This document shows positions 45,186-57,175 of a DNA stretch of 64,000 nucleotides, piece after piece. The DNA lies in NCBI GenBank assembly GCA_023525975.1, contig CM042039.1, positions 14,538,501-14,602,500 on the forward strand. The letters run 5' to 3'. The position numbers and the translations under genes were made by a program. Within the stretch, counting starts at the first letter, position 1. Each line of letters opens with the position of its first letter. The stretch is from Smallanthus sonchifolius (taxonomy: Eukaryota; Streptophyta; Magnoliopsida; Asterales; Asteraceae). The notes under the pieces were generated by a model. That model did no database searches and was not told where the DNA came from. It was given only the letters and a program-made list of their open reading frames with translations.

Positions 45186-48100
45186 TCATTTCACGTTGTT
45201 ACCTGCAGCCATATTTCTCAGTTTCTGAGAAATTTCTGAAAAAGACGGTCTTTCTGCTGGATCAGCAGACCAACAACTTTCCATTAAGGCCTTCCATTCA
45301 GGATCGCACCACGTTGGGATTGTTGGACGTAATGAGTTGTTCACGATTCCTCCTACGATACAAGAAACCACACCCGTAAGTCTTTATCCTTTTACAATAT
45401 GGAGTATACGAATCAAGAGTCTGTTCTCTATAAAGATTAGGCCTGGTAAAACTGGCCGGTCGGGTCGGGTTGGCTAACGGGTCACAGGTTCAGGTCAAAC
45501 TGCGACTGGTAGGTGGTGGAGGTTGCGGCAGCAGCAACGGTGGTGCAGGGTGGTGGTGGGGGAGGTGGCGGAATGTGGTTGTGGGCAGCTACGGAGGTGA
45601 CCGTGGTCGTGTCGGCGGAAAACGGTAGGTCTTGCCAACAGGCGGTGGGTGGTGCTGACCCATTTTAAGCTAGGTGACCCGTTTATAATTTGAGTGACAC
45701 AAATCACCCATTTATACAAAAACAGGACACGGTGTTATTTTTCATACTTTCGCTATATAATCTTTATTCATAGGGAGATCATGTGAATGACAATTGTCAT
45801 CTAAGAGTTGTTTGTGGAAAGAAATTATAAACCTAAGGGTTAGAAATGGGAAAATGGGCATTAGGTAAATAGGTCAAAATTGGTTCGGTTGGGAAAATTA
45901 TTCAACGAATTTATAAACATTTTATAAATACCTGGTGTCTCATATATAGTAACACTTTGTGTTACCTTTTCCATAATGGAGTTAAATAAATTAAAACTGA
46001 ACGTGTTTAACCCATTAGGGCTAAACCATAACCCAACCCATTCATAAGTATATGGGTCGAAATTACCCGCGACGCCATGGAATATATGAAGGATGTACCA
46101 ATAATTGAAGCGCAATGCATATCTCCGTAAGGTTCGTCTCCAGTGAGCAATTCCCACATGACAATCCCAAATGAGTAGACATCAATCTAGATTATACAAA
46201 ATAAAAATAAATAAACGGTCTTATGAGAGAGAAGATTTTCACGGGAAGAAATAAATAAACGGTCTTGGTAATTTCAAATTTGATGATGTACCTTTTCCGA
46301 TACCATGTTACTTTTGCCACTAAGCAACTCAGGTGCCATCCAGGGCAATGTTCCTCGAACACCCCCAGACACCAAAGTATGTTGTTTTACCTTCGATAGG
46401 CCAAGATCACCTATCTACAATTACAAAGATGCAGATTATAGAGACCAACATACATAAATAAGAAAATCCTCAAAGTACACAGAATGAGATTAAATTAACT
46501 AATGTTGGCAAAATGTGGCGCGTTAGACATGTTGGGTAACAGGTCAAGATGGGTTTTGGATCAAAAGGGGTAATTTTTATGTACAGATCAAAAGGGGTCC
46601 AGTCGAATTACGCCAACCAGCCAACATTTTTTGTCTGTTTTCTCAATTTTGTAAAAGCATAAATGTATTGAATACATAGTTGTCAATAGCGAAAAGCGGT
46701 AAATAGCGACAAGCCACCTATACGCTACGTAGCGAATAGCGGTAAATAGCGGGCGCTATTTCACGTTTAGCGATACACTAGTAGAAAGTTTTAGAAATAT
46801 TTTATATTCAACTATTGTAGGATATGTAGCAATTATAATCAATAATCATCTAAATCTTCATATATTAGGGTTATTAGCAACCCTATTTATATTAATCAAG
46901 TAAAAAACTGGTTAAAAACATAAAAAAAAATAAAAAAAAGGAATATTCGCTATTGGGTCGCTATTCACTCACTATTCGACCATAGGCCGCTTCGCTACAT
47001 AGCGAGCGCTATGGTCGCTATTGACAACTGTGATTAAATAGGATTGCAAACGCAATATTAGTAAAATAATAACAAAAACTTTTTTATAAAATAAAATGGT
47101 TTAGGAAGCCGTAAGCACTTATATACACTTTAGGCAACTTTTAAGCAGTTTCATTTTCAAGTAATTTACTAGATTTTACCTATTTGGTCCTGTTAACATA
47201 CAAATGGGTTGAAATGGCCATCTCTAAAATGAACATTACTAAAGAGGCAATTTCATATCTAATCCTAAAAAATCTTGCATAATAGCATATGTATTCAACC
47301 ATAAAAACTAATATCAAATATACCCGTTCAAAACAATTAAAATTTCAAAAAAATTAAAATTTCATATTTAACCATTTCATTAAATGCAAATTCTAATATG
47401 ACCATTGTACCTTTCTCCTTACACCACAGGCTCTCATAACCTAGATCTTACAAGGAAGTGTATTTGTGTCATAAATATGATATGGGTACATTTACTATGT
47501 ATGCACTTATTCAACGTTTTAAGAGTATGATATGGGTATATTTATTATGTATGCAATTATTCAAGGTTTTAAGAGGGATATATATCCTTACTAAAACACA
47601 TACCTTGCAAATAGGTCGATGTGGATCTCTCATGTTCACAAGAAGGTTTTCACATTTTAGATCAAAATGCACGATATTCTTTCCATGCAAATATTCCATT
47701 CCAAAAGAAGCATCCATCGCTATGATAAGTCTCTTACGCCGATCGATAGTTCTGTCACCAAATCATTCCCATAAAAGATGCAATGTTTGAATGTTAGTCA
47801 AATATCTAAAATTTCTTCCAATGATGGAAAATAAAAGAATCTTGTAGACTAAAATCAATGTCATCAATGCTTTCTAATGATTACTAGATTGAAACACTGC
47901 CAAAAAGGGATCTTGCCCCTACTTTGAAATGAATAAAAGCCTTTTAAAAGGATTTCATAACTTAATGGTAAGAAACATCTAATGTCTGACTAAGTCAGAA
48001 ATTAGATGTCTATAGTGCTTAATGGTACCTGTCTTTTTTCCGTAAAAACTGCTTGAGGGACCCATTAACCATGAACTCAGTTACAGTTGCCAAAGAGGCT

Positions 48101-50578
48101 TCTGGCCCATCACGAACTATACCATAGAAAGAAACCACATTGGGGTGATGTAATGAGCTTAAAATCAACGCCTCTTTCCAGAAATCAGCAATCTGTACAG
48201 TATAACCTCAATACGTGAATATTTTTTTCCAATCCCGATTTGTTGTTATTACGGTTAATTGTTATCATTATCTATAAATAAATAACCTCACTAAAAGAAT
48301 AATTTTCTCCGGTGCAGAGAAAGAGCATAAACGCAATCTTACCAGACGTTCTCTTTCAGACGGTTTCCCAGCAAAACAACTGGCCTTAATTCTTTTGATT
48401 GCTACATCTGAGCCTTTCCATTTCCCGTGATAAACAGCTCCATATGTACCAGATCCAAGCTCCCGTACTTCCTCCAAATCATCGTTCTTTATAGTCTAAT
48501 GATGAATATAAATACAAACTAAATACAAGTATATGGCCGTTGCATTGCAAATGGAATGCACAAGAGGGTAGAGAAGAACCTGTAAACCCCTAGCAATAGC
48601 TTCCTCCTCAGCCTTTGTCGGTTCAATTTTTGTATTGCTTTGGTTGTCACTGCCAGATTTCAACTCCAAATCCGCAGGTGCATCCTATATAAAATAAATA
48701 AAGAAATAACTCATGATGTAAGGGTCAAAAGTGCTCCATTTTAGTACAGGTCAAAACGGGCCTGTCGAGTTAAGTTGACATGAAATCATTTTTGTCCATT
48801 TTTAATGAATAACTAATGTGTTAAACATAATCACAAAAGCAATGATTATAAATCTTTAAATAATGAAATCCGGGAACTGGTTTGCTTTAAAAATACACTT
48901 CACACAACTTTCAACCCGTTTGAGCCATAAGTAAAAGGGTCAAAACTGCCAACTCTAACAGGTACCCTTTACTTACCACCGTGTCTAATTCCTGCACAGT
49001 TACTTCTTCGACTTTAGCATCATTCCTAGTAGCAGAAGCTAAATTTTCTTGAGCTTTATCTTTCACCTCAGAAAATTCTGTTTTCTTTACAGATTCAATA
49101 GGTTGAGGTACATGATTCAAACCAACCACAAGTTCTTCGTTTTGCAGAGTATGAGCATTCTCTTGATCAGAGTTCTCAACTCCAATGATTTGTTTGGCAG
49201 GTGTATTCAAGGTGTTCACAGGTTCCCGAGTTGATTGAACAACTTCATGAGTAAAATGGATGAGTTCAGGAGTAAATTGAACCGGGTCAGACGTTACTTG
49301 AACAGGGTCAGGACTAAATTGAACAGGGTCAGAAGTAAGTTGGACGGGTTCAGGGCTAAATGGCACAGGTGCAGTTATGAATTGGAGTGGTTCAGTCGGT
49401 AAGTGATGCTGAGTCTGATTCTCTACCCCAACTGGAAGCCTAGGACCATAGTCCGTTGTGGTCCTAACAAACCCGAGGTTAAATGTACCATTTTCTTGTT
49501 TTGGTGCACCAGATGCTTCATAAGACGGATGTCCATGAATTGGACTTTGACCATTTCTCCACAAAGCATTTGCAGGCACGTGTCCATGAGGCGATGCATG
49601 GTAAAGATTCTCAGCCACATAACCATTAGGAAAACCAGTAGCCATTGCTTGATCATGAAAGATCTCATTAACAAACTCAGGCCCATGACGAATATAGCGA
49701 GGGTGATCTTCATGATGAACATAATGTGATGTCACATGATTACAGTCCGGGTATGCAGCGCGCCCAATATTCATATTCATATTCATATTATAGAAAGATC
49801 TAGGAGGGCATTCAACACACGGGTTACTAACCGGATAAGAACCATTAAGTATGTTACCAGGAAAACCAGAAACAGCAACATTTTCTGGTAATGGGAACTG
49901 TTGATCATATTGTGGTTGATCACCATAAGGAGTATGATAATGAGAAGACGAAGGGGAATTCGGAGAGTAGTATGCAGGACCCCACGGGGACTCCATTTCA
50001 CTATACCTATGACTTGAAGATTGCTGGTGTGGAATTCTTACATGCTGCAAACTAACAGGTAACACAGGCATCTCAAAATTCCTCTGGTTATGAAGACTAT
50101 CATCAAAATTCATCGATTGCAAATCATCGATTATACCATCATTATGACGGTTCAAAGCATCAACATATCTCCTCTCATGATCTCTTTCATCCCTATCAAC
50201 AAAATGCATAGACTCATCTTGTTCGATACTCGAGAACAAGAATATCCTAACCCGAGTAAACCCATCCGAACCCAACTTCTCATACTCCTCAATCATATTC
50301 GTCACATCATCATCATTCACAACAGAAACAAGAGCATCAAGGTCCTCATCCGGCTGCTGATATTTCAAAACACTCGCCCCATCAAACAACTCCTTCATCT
50401 TCCCCATCAGTTCTTCAAACCCTATATCCCTAGGAACACTCACAATCCGCGTCTCCCCACCAACATACCTAAGCTTTCCATCTTGTGGCCTCGGCAATAT
50501 GCTACCATTAAAACTGCACAAAAACTTCAATCGAGGATGATCCTCATTCGAACCAGGTACTGAATTAGGGCTGTCCAT
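45186..50578 (-). CDS. PB1-domain RAF-like protein kinase (B4 MAPKKK group), 8 coding exons
   Basis: Coding exons on the minus strand: 50578-48977, 48684-48580, 48495-48343, 48192-48029, 47751-47604, 46414-46292, 46186-46099, 45352-45186. All introns are GT..AG; joined length is 2550 bp (849 residues) and phases agree. ATG at 50578 (MDSPNSVPGSNEDHPRLKFL) opens a PB1 domain (about residues 16-112, ending RVRIFLF). A long linker with a Pro/Val/Gln repeat follows. The kinase domain covers about 582-840: Gly loop ELGSGTYGAVYHG, Lys603 (VAIK), catalytic loop HFDLKCEN (703-710), DLG in place of DFG (727-729), APE 751-753. HFDLK for HRDLK and DLG for DFG are usual in this group. B4 RAF-like kinases phosphorylate SnRK2 kinases in osmotic stress and ABA signalling; the role here is inferred. 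Introns 5 and 7 hold MITEs. The linker is shorter than in some relatives, but no break is seen. Confidence 0.92.
45438..45715. repeat. 'taggcctgg' GC-rich MITE in intron 7 of the kinase gene
   Basis: It opens 'taggcctggtaaaactggcc' and 'ggtcgggtcgggttgg', then has 'ggtggtggtgggggaggtgg' and closes with 'gacccgtttataatttgag'. This is the same plan as the larger repeat at 13993-15300. Confidence 0.6.
46500..47226. mobile_element. hAT-type MITE in intron 5 of the kinase gene
   Basis: The left end is taatgttggcaaaatg; the right end, inverted, is tagagatggccatttc. Flanks AAATTAAC (46492-46499) and AAATGAAC (47227-47234) make an 8-bp duplication with one difference. A second MITE is nested inside. 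Confidence 0.65.
46675..47032. mobile_element. Nested 'agttgtcaatagcga' MITE
   Basis: Inverted ends catagttgtcaatagcga and tcgctattgacaactgtg enclose 'cggtaaatagcg' repeats. Flanks ATTGAATA (46667-46674) and ATTAAATA (47033-47040) form an 8-bp duplication with one difference. It sits inside the hAT-type MITE of intron 5. Confidence 0.8.
48685..48976. repeat. Intron 1 of the kinase gene with repeat-like DNA
   Basis: Phrases 'gggtcaaaagtgctcc' and 'aagggtcaaaactgccaact' lie near the two ends of the intron, like eroded MITE termini. No clear target duplication was found. Confidence 0.35.
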
Positions 50579-51000
50579 TTCAATTTCTCAATCCTCAAAT
50601 TGCACTAGTGAATCCCCAAAAACCCTAGGGTTTTTACAACACATGCGTGCGTATCATTCACACAATAGATTTCCGATTACAGATGCGATAAATTCAATCG
50701 AAGAGAATCAACCTCAATTCAATAAAAAAAACCTAACGCTACTACAGCACATCCGTGTACATCATACATACAATAGGATTTCCAATTACAGATGCGATAA
50801 ATTAAATCAAATAAACAACGAAAATCGAAACGAATGATTCGAACTCCAATGAAATCAGAATCAGTCACTTACGTTGAGAGGAAGAGGAAATTTGCATCGG
50901 AATCTGTAACGTAAGTGAACAGATGAATTGGTGAAGATTGGAAGATCAATGAGAGCAAAAACGGGATTTTTGTGGGCAGTAGCAAAAAGCATCAATTTAT
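50579..51000 (-). promoter_or_regulatory. Probable 5' UTR with an intron, kinase gene
   Basis: A strong donor ('caac|gtaagt', GT at 50872-50871) lies about 295 bp upstream of the start codon, so a leader exon of unknown start (about 50874-51000) followed by a 5' UTR intron is likely. The acceptor would be near the ATG. No convincing TATA box is seen. LINE DNA begins at 51125, so the promoter is short or overlaps it. Confidence 0.4.
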
Positions 51001-51124
51001 CGCATATTCCATGAATGCACCAAAGTGAGGCGTTTGTAAACTAGGTTTTGTTATCAAAGTAGACTTCATTAATTGCACCCGTGGGTTGTAAAATAAAAAA
51101 GGTTAAGAATCTATATCTCAATCT

Positions 51125-52735
51125 TTGTCTATGCTCTATAATGACTATATCTATACTTCTATAATCCCCAAACAAAGAAATTCGGAAGCTCTTAACGACT
51201 ATAGACCTATTACTTTGATTGGTATGATTAGCAAGGTTGTGTCTAAAGTTCTCGCGAATCGCCTCAAAGTGGTGCTGGGATCGGTTATTTCTTTCAATCA
51301 GTCGGCTTTTTTGGGTGGTCGGTTTATTCTGGATGGGCCGCTGATTGTGAACGAGGTGCTATCCTGGTGTAAGAAGAGAAAGAAATCGGCGTTTCTTCTT
51401 AAGATCGACTTCGAAAAGGCATTTGATAATGTCAATTGGAATTTCTTGGTCTCGGTTATGACCAAAATGGGTTTCCCTCCTCGGTGGTGTACGTGGATCT
51501 CGGGTATCTTATCCTCGGCTAGGTCCGTGGTTTTGGTTAATGGTGCTCCAACTTTCGAGTTCAAGTGCTCTAAAGGGATGAGATAAGGGGACTCAATCTC
51601 CCTTTTTTTTTTGTTAGTGATGGAGGCCCTTTCTTGTATGTTAGATAAGGCAAGTGCAATGGGTGCTTTTAATTTCAATAACGGGCCGAGGATCTCTCAT
51701 CTCCTTTACGCTGACGACGCGATTATTCTCGGAGATTGGTCGTCTTTTAATGTTAACAATGTGGCTAGAATCTTGAGATGATTTTACTTATGCTCGGGGC
51801 TGAAGATAAATTTTAGCAAGTCCTTTTTTCGGAGTTGGGGTGGAGGAAGCGAAGGTGGCTAGACTGGCGGCGATTCTCAAATGTCAAATTGGGTCGTTTC
51901 CTCATAATTATCTCGGGTTAACAGTTGGGGCGAATATGAATAGGGTGACACATTGGAGGCCGGTTTTTGAAGTTTTTGAGACCCGACTTTCTTTGTTGAA
52001 AGCCTCTCTTCTTTCTATTGGTGGCCGGGTCACCCTAATCAACTCGGTTCTTGAAAGTCTCCCAAACTATCATTTCTCTCTATACATGGCCCCGGCTAAG
52101 GTAATTGCAGGTTTGGAGTCGATTATCAAGAGGTTTCTGTGGGGAAGAGGAAGCGAAAGGAAAAATATTAATTGGGTTAATTGGGACCGGCCGAGTTACT
52201 TCGCCAAAGGAGGAGGGGGGCCTCGGATTGAGCAAGCTTAAAGATATTAATTTAGCTTTGTTGACTATGTGGATGTGGAGATACAAGAACGAGAAGCAAA
52301 GCCTGTGGAGACTTGTTATTGATTCTTTTCATAACATAAACAATTGTTGGGATTTAATCCCGGTAAATAAATCCTTGTCAGGAGTATGGAAGAATATCGC
52401 TTCTTTGGATTTTAAGAAGTTTTTTGCAGGGAAGTAGCTTTTTAGGGGCTCGGTGGGTGATGGGAAAGAGATTAGATTCAGGTTGGATCCGTGGCTTAGT
52501 CCCGAGCCGCTGAAAGAGGTTTATCCGAATATGTTTTTACTGGAAAAGGAAAAAAAATGTTTGATCAGTGACCGTTTCAACCTTGTCGAAAAGAACTTTC
52601 AGGGCAGGTGGAAGTGGAAAAGGGTGCAGTTTTCGGATGTGGAGCATTCTGAATGGAGTAATTGTATATCCAGATTAGACGAGGTAAAATTATCGGAAGA
52701 CAAGGATGGTTGGGTTTGGACGGGAGAGAGTTCAA
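51125..52735 (+). pseudogene. LINE (L1-type) reverse transcriptase fragment
   Basis: The reading SIIPKQRNSEALNDYRPITL starts an RT domain, with FEKAFDNVNW, then ..CSKGMR-stop-GDSISL and the catalytic LLYADDAIIL (about 51697-51726). Beyond it, SGLKINFSKS and, after a frame change, PHNYLGLTVGAN and GGRVTLINSVLESLPNYHFS are the usual post-RT region. Breaks: TAA at about 51585, TGA at about 51779, frame changes at about 51838 and 52215, TAG at about 52436. The endonuclease domain and the end of the protein are absent. Non-LTR elements are copied at the target; this one is dead and truncated at both ends. It lies head to head with the kinase gene. Confidence 0.85.
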
Positions 52736-52914
52736 TCCCTAATAGCAACACCCTAATAAAATAGTATAATTTTAGACACGTGTCGCAAGACTTGTTTTTC
52801 ATTTAACGCGAATCCATATGGCCTGAATTTGGAATACCTGTTTCTGGGTTTCAAACCCTAATTCTCGGTCATTCAGCCTACTCATATACAAAATGGAGTT
52901 TCATGATGTCGTAG

Positions 52915-53130
52915 ATGTCAACGGAGTCAACTACCACACCGTTACTTAGGCCACGACAGGGCGCCGGAGAATCACAATCCAGAGGAGGTAGGGCTAACAC
53001 ACTCACTCTTCTCCTAGGTCGTGATTCGAGATATCATGGAGTGTCTATGTTGTTGCGCGAGACTGCAGTGCCACCGCTAAAAGAGATACGAGTTGATTGG
53101 GGTTTAATAGATTTTGGTTCATACGCAGGT
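52915..53130 (+). pseudogene. RING-type E3 ligase gene fragment (first exon region)
   Basis: The ATG at 52915 gives MSTESTTTPLLRPRQGAGES, later LLLGRDSRYHGVSMLLRETA and VDWGLIDFG. The pattern '..LLLGR..G.SMLVRETA...L.ERRADWGYSKP' is the N-terminal region of a family of plant membrane RING ligases; resemblance is from memory. The membrane segments and RING that should follow are absent. The stretch reads on without further matches, so this is a fragment. Confidence 0.5.
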
Positions 53131-53450
53131 TTGATTTTGTTCGTATATATGTTATGTATGATTTGTTTCATGATAGAAAATTGCGATTCTTCAGTCCACT
53201 TACTTTTATGCAACAATCTAGCTATCGTCGTTGATCAAACCTGTTAATGTTTACGACTTTGATTTGTAGATTTTGGACCCCCTTCCTGTTCTTGGTTGTG
53301 CCATTGTCGGTTACTCTAACTACAACAACGTCGGGGTACCTATTTTCGATTAATCACTCTTAGATTTTCATATGTATTGTGCATAATACCAATTAATTTA
53401 GATTATATATCAATGTTGATTTGATAAATTTTTATAGCATGAGTTAAAAT

Positions 53451-53583
53451 GGGAGACATAATTGAATTAGCAGTTGTAGATATTGGTATTGCTGACACCA
53501 AAAGTACTTTTGCTCTTGCTGAATATATTGTAGATCTTTTTGCTCGTTATAGAAAGATGGGAGTAAATATTTTAAATCTATGA
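53451..53583 (+). pseudogene. Cyclin-B-like N-terminal fragment
   Basis: The ATG at 53451 reads MGDIIELAVVDIGIADTKST then FALAEYIVDLFARYRKMG and stops. B-type cyclins have 'DID..D..NPLAVVEYVEDLYAYYRKME' just before the cyclin box. The similarity is partial and the cyclin box is missing, so the call is tentative. It lies 320 bp right of the RING-ligase-like piece. Confidence 0.4.
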
Positions 53584-54852
53584 GAAGAAATTTTATACAT
53601 TTTCTCACATGATAAGATTATACATTTGTGTTAAATTTCAAAGACCAAACTATATTCTAAAACAACATTCTGATATCAATTAGAGGATGAGATCCAAATA
53701 ATTGAGGTAACTTTTTTGCTATTTCAAGTTTTAGATTTTAAAAATATCAACATACCTTTTAAATAATTTTGTCTTGAAACATTTAATTTGTTTGTCTACA
53801 CCTATCATTTGGATTTTCATTCAATGTTGATTAGTGAGTTTTTACTGGAAATTATGACCCGTGCGCTGCCACGGGGTCATACAGTGATATTAACGTGGTT
53901 AATTACATAATTAAGTCAGGGTGTTTGTGAATCTCGTCACACGTGTTGCCGCTGTGACAATAATGTCGTTAAATACGGTGACTTTAGCACGTCACGCTCT
54001 GCGGTGGGAAGCGCACCTTAAATAGTTGAGACAATGAGTAACGTGACTAACCAAGAAAAACGTGATTAAGTAAATAGAAAAGATTGTATGAAGTTACGAA
54101 GACTTGGTTAGCCCAATAAAAAATATAAAAAACCAAAGAAAAAACCCCCAAAAAATTATGGACCACCAGATAGGTGACATATGACGCGGTGGTGGGGGAA
54201 AACACATAATTTTGACATTTTGCAAACTTTAGGGGAGAGTTGTGGTAGACACTTATAAATAAGTAAAACAAAATTTATACCGGGACGCAAAGAAAAAAAT
54301 ATTAAACACAAAAACAAAAGAATATCTTTGTTATTTAAGCTTTTAAAAAGTTGAGGGTTATTATTTGAAAATGTCTCAAATTGATGGGTGCATATGAGAA
54401 AAGGAAAAAAAAACAAAGAAGATTCTTGATTCGTCGCCGACGTTGCCTTTTGAGTATTAGGGTAATGTGTGTTTTTAAATAAATTAAAGTACACTTGATT
54501 ACTTTTGTGTTTCGTAGCGAGTTTGTATGTGTGTTTTTAAATAAATCAAATGGTTGTACAACTAGTTATTTGTGATAAGGACTAACGACGGTTCTTCATA
54601 TTTGTATCTATTAGGAGTCCAGATGCAAACCAATAAGAAACAAACAACCATAGGGGGTTTAGTAGTTATACGTTTTGCGAAGCCGGCTGACTGATTAAGC
54701 TCAACGCCTTGAGCAACGATTCCAGATGTTAGGTAAGAACCTGCAAATCTCACTACTTCAGATTTAACTATAAGTCACCCACAGTAACCGAGTATTCGTA
54801 CACGTAAACTACAAAACAAATCAAACTTCTCAACGAAACAGGACGGCGTTAC
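53584..54852. other. Spacer with a strong hairpin and an unassigned short frame
   Basis: At 53848-53870 'gacccgtgcgctgccacggg' plus 'gtc' forms a hairpin of a type found near Helitron 3' ends, but no CTRR end follows at the right distance. At 54562-54753 the minus strand has a 63-residue frame (MRFAGSYLTSGIVAQGVELN..), preceded by a TTGCAG acceptor-like site. I do not recognise it. A phrase 'tgtgtttttaaataaat' occurs twice at 54467 and 54531. Confidence 0.4.
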
Positions 54853-55747
54853 TGTCACACCCCGGCCAGCGGCGGATTATACGCCGGGGCTGACGCGGTT
54901 GTTCATAAGCACATGATCATCTATTATTAAATGATAATATTATTTCATCATAGTTAAAGCATCCGTTACAAATAGAAATGGAAAACAAAGAGTTCAAACA
55001 TGACATAAGTTGAATTTAATCTTTAATAAAGCTAGGTCCAAAGTCATAAGTGATCAAGTAGTGTCCTCAAACCAGTGCACCTGAAACATGTGAGTAACTG
55101 TCAACTACAAGTAGTTGGTGAGTAACATAGGTTTTGACACTAACAAAAGTTAAGTAAAAAGTATTTGTAATTCAATATTGTTCAAAGCATAACTATGGCA
55201 TAAATGTGAAAACATACAAAGTTCCAAGCGTACAATTCAATCCGTAGTAAATGGAAAACTTGTAAGTACAATCCCACTGATTGTGTTTTGGAAAAATAGT
55301 AATATGGTACACACAAAACCCGCCAAGGTTTGTGTTAACTGGAATCGGATTCCCCTATAAATGATCATGTTAGGTACTACCTTAAGCTTGGGTAGCAGGT
55401 TAATGAATGTACTGACATGAACACATGTAATGGTCGCCAAGTAGTTTAAGACATAAAGCACATAGTAAGTAGCATGAGAACATTGGTATTGAATTTGGTA
55501 AGTATAGTATGTAAACATGTTCCACCCCGAGTATTTATAAATAATAGTAAAGAGAAAGGGGGCTATGAAACTCACCTGTTACCAAGCTAGAATTGGTACG
55601 AATTGGTAAGGACTGATAGGCCTCGTGAGGATTCCTCACAATAAACCTACACGTGTAATGGTATTCTAAATTTAATGTGCTTCTAAATGGTAATAACGAG
55701 AGTTGGGGCTTTAGAGTTTCATGGGATTTAGATGAAGATGGACTTGA

Positions 55748-55749
<2 letters not shown>

Positions 55750-55800
<51 letters not shown>
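55750..55800. repeat. (TA)n microsatellite in the LARD 3' LTR
   Basis: About 24 TA units here; the 5' LTR tract at 62648-62690 has about 21. Confidence 0.95.
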
Positions 55801-55802
<2 letters not shown>

Positions 55803-56551
55803 ATGAAAATAGGAGTTTCAGACTTGTTAAAATATTTAATTAGAAATTGTTTATAAAATCAATTAGAATTAGTCAACGCTTCTAATTATGTACATAGTAT
55901 TTTATTTATAATATTATTTCTAAAGATAACAAATAAAATTATGAAATGGGGCAAAACTAATGTATTTGTATTTATTCATATTATCATTCTAAAATGAGTT
56001 ACAAATAAGTCTTGGAATGTAAAAGGTTTAATTAATTTATATTTTATGTAAAGAAAATAATTAATTAAACCACTAGTTAATGTAAATAAAATGGTTACTT
56101 AGTCTACTAATTAATTCGTTAAATGATTCATAAATTACTAACTAAGCCTTAAATGGAATTTATTGGACTTTACATAAAATAATTATTTAAAATGATTATT
56201 TAGGTATTTATAAGTTTAAAAGTATTTAAATAATTACTCTCATAATAATTATTTAAAAGCTTAAACATAATGTGTAAACATATAATTAAAAATCTGGGAA
56301 ATAATATGTAAATAAATAACATAGTTAAATTTGCCAAAACAAATCATTTTCATTACTTAATTATGAATTTAGAAAGTTTTATAACATGTTTTTTAATTAA
56401 AACAAAATAAATAAACTTTATTTTTATAACTTCTGTTTTTATAAAACTTTCAGAATATATTTCTAGAAGTTTATAAAAATTAAATGGGAGTTTTTTGAAC
56501 TTGATATAGTGTATTAAAATAATAAAAGGAAATAAATCAAGGATACAAAAT

Positions 56552-56623
56552 GGTGGCCGGGACTCGAACCCGCGCCACTTACGGGTCACACACAAGCGCA
56601 CACACTAACCATCAGAACGGGGC
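56552..56623 (-). other. tRNA-like module with A and B boxes (LARD 3' LTR)
   Basis: On the minus strand an A-box-like 'ctgatggttagtgtg' (56614-56600) is followed about 30 bases on by a perfect B box GGTTCGAGTCC (56570-56560), then 'cggccacca', like a tRNA 3' end. The 5' side (gccccg..) does not pair with the 3' side as an acceptor stem, so I do not call a functional tRNA. Confidence 0.6.
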
Positions 56624-57163
56624 ATGTTTTCGTGTCTGATTAGGTTTCGTTAAATTTAAAAATAGCAGTGCCCAAGTCATCTTCTTCCCCAAATACAACC
56701 CGTAACCCTAGCTGTCAAATTGGCTTGATCGAGCAAGCAACCGAACCCAAAAATCATAGGGCTTTTGTTAGTGGGATTGAAACAAGTGCAATGACACCAA
56801 ATTTACCTGAAATGGATACGAGTTGGAGGAGAACGACTCGATGAGCAGGTTCGAGTTTATCGGCTCTGCTTCGTGCTCCAGGAGTGAAATAAGATGCAAT
56901 TGAGATTGTAGAAAGTTTGTGATGGGTTTCTTCTATGATAGTGAGTACCTATTTATACCCAATTTAGAGTTTAATGGCTCGAACGTTAAATGATTAAGTG
57001 TGGTGGTTTCAGTTATGGTTTGCTCATCAAAACGGTCATAAAATGCGATTAAACGTAGTTAGTGGGTCGTTTAATCAATCTTAATGCATTGTCGGTTTCA
57101 GTTTCGATTGAAAATACCCTATTTGCGAGTTTGGGATTTAACAGTCGAGAACCGGTGTGGATG

Positions 57164-57175
57164 GGATTCGAACTC
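57164..57175 (-). other. Second B-box-like site in the LARD LTR
   Basis: The minus strand reads GAGTTCGAATCC then 'catccacacc', again like a tRNA T arm. No A box is evident upstream. The corresponding site of the 5' LTR falls just outside the window. Confidence 0.45.

Noticed and set aside
47458..47790. 110-residue plus-strand frame over kinase exon 5
   Set aside because: It is the complement of the kinase exon and intron, with no domain of its own.
49403..50563. Plus-strand frames opposite kinase exon 1
   Set aside because: They are shadows of the 1.6-kb coding exon on the minus strand.
53848..53870. Definite Helitron 3' end
   Set aside because: The hairpin is good, but neither strand has CTRR 8-12 bases after it, so the end is not established.
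56552..56623. Functional tRNA gene
   Set aside because: The B box is perfect and an A box is present, but I cannot pair an acceptor stem or a clean anticodon arm, so it is reported only as tRNA-like.
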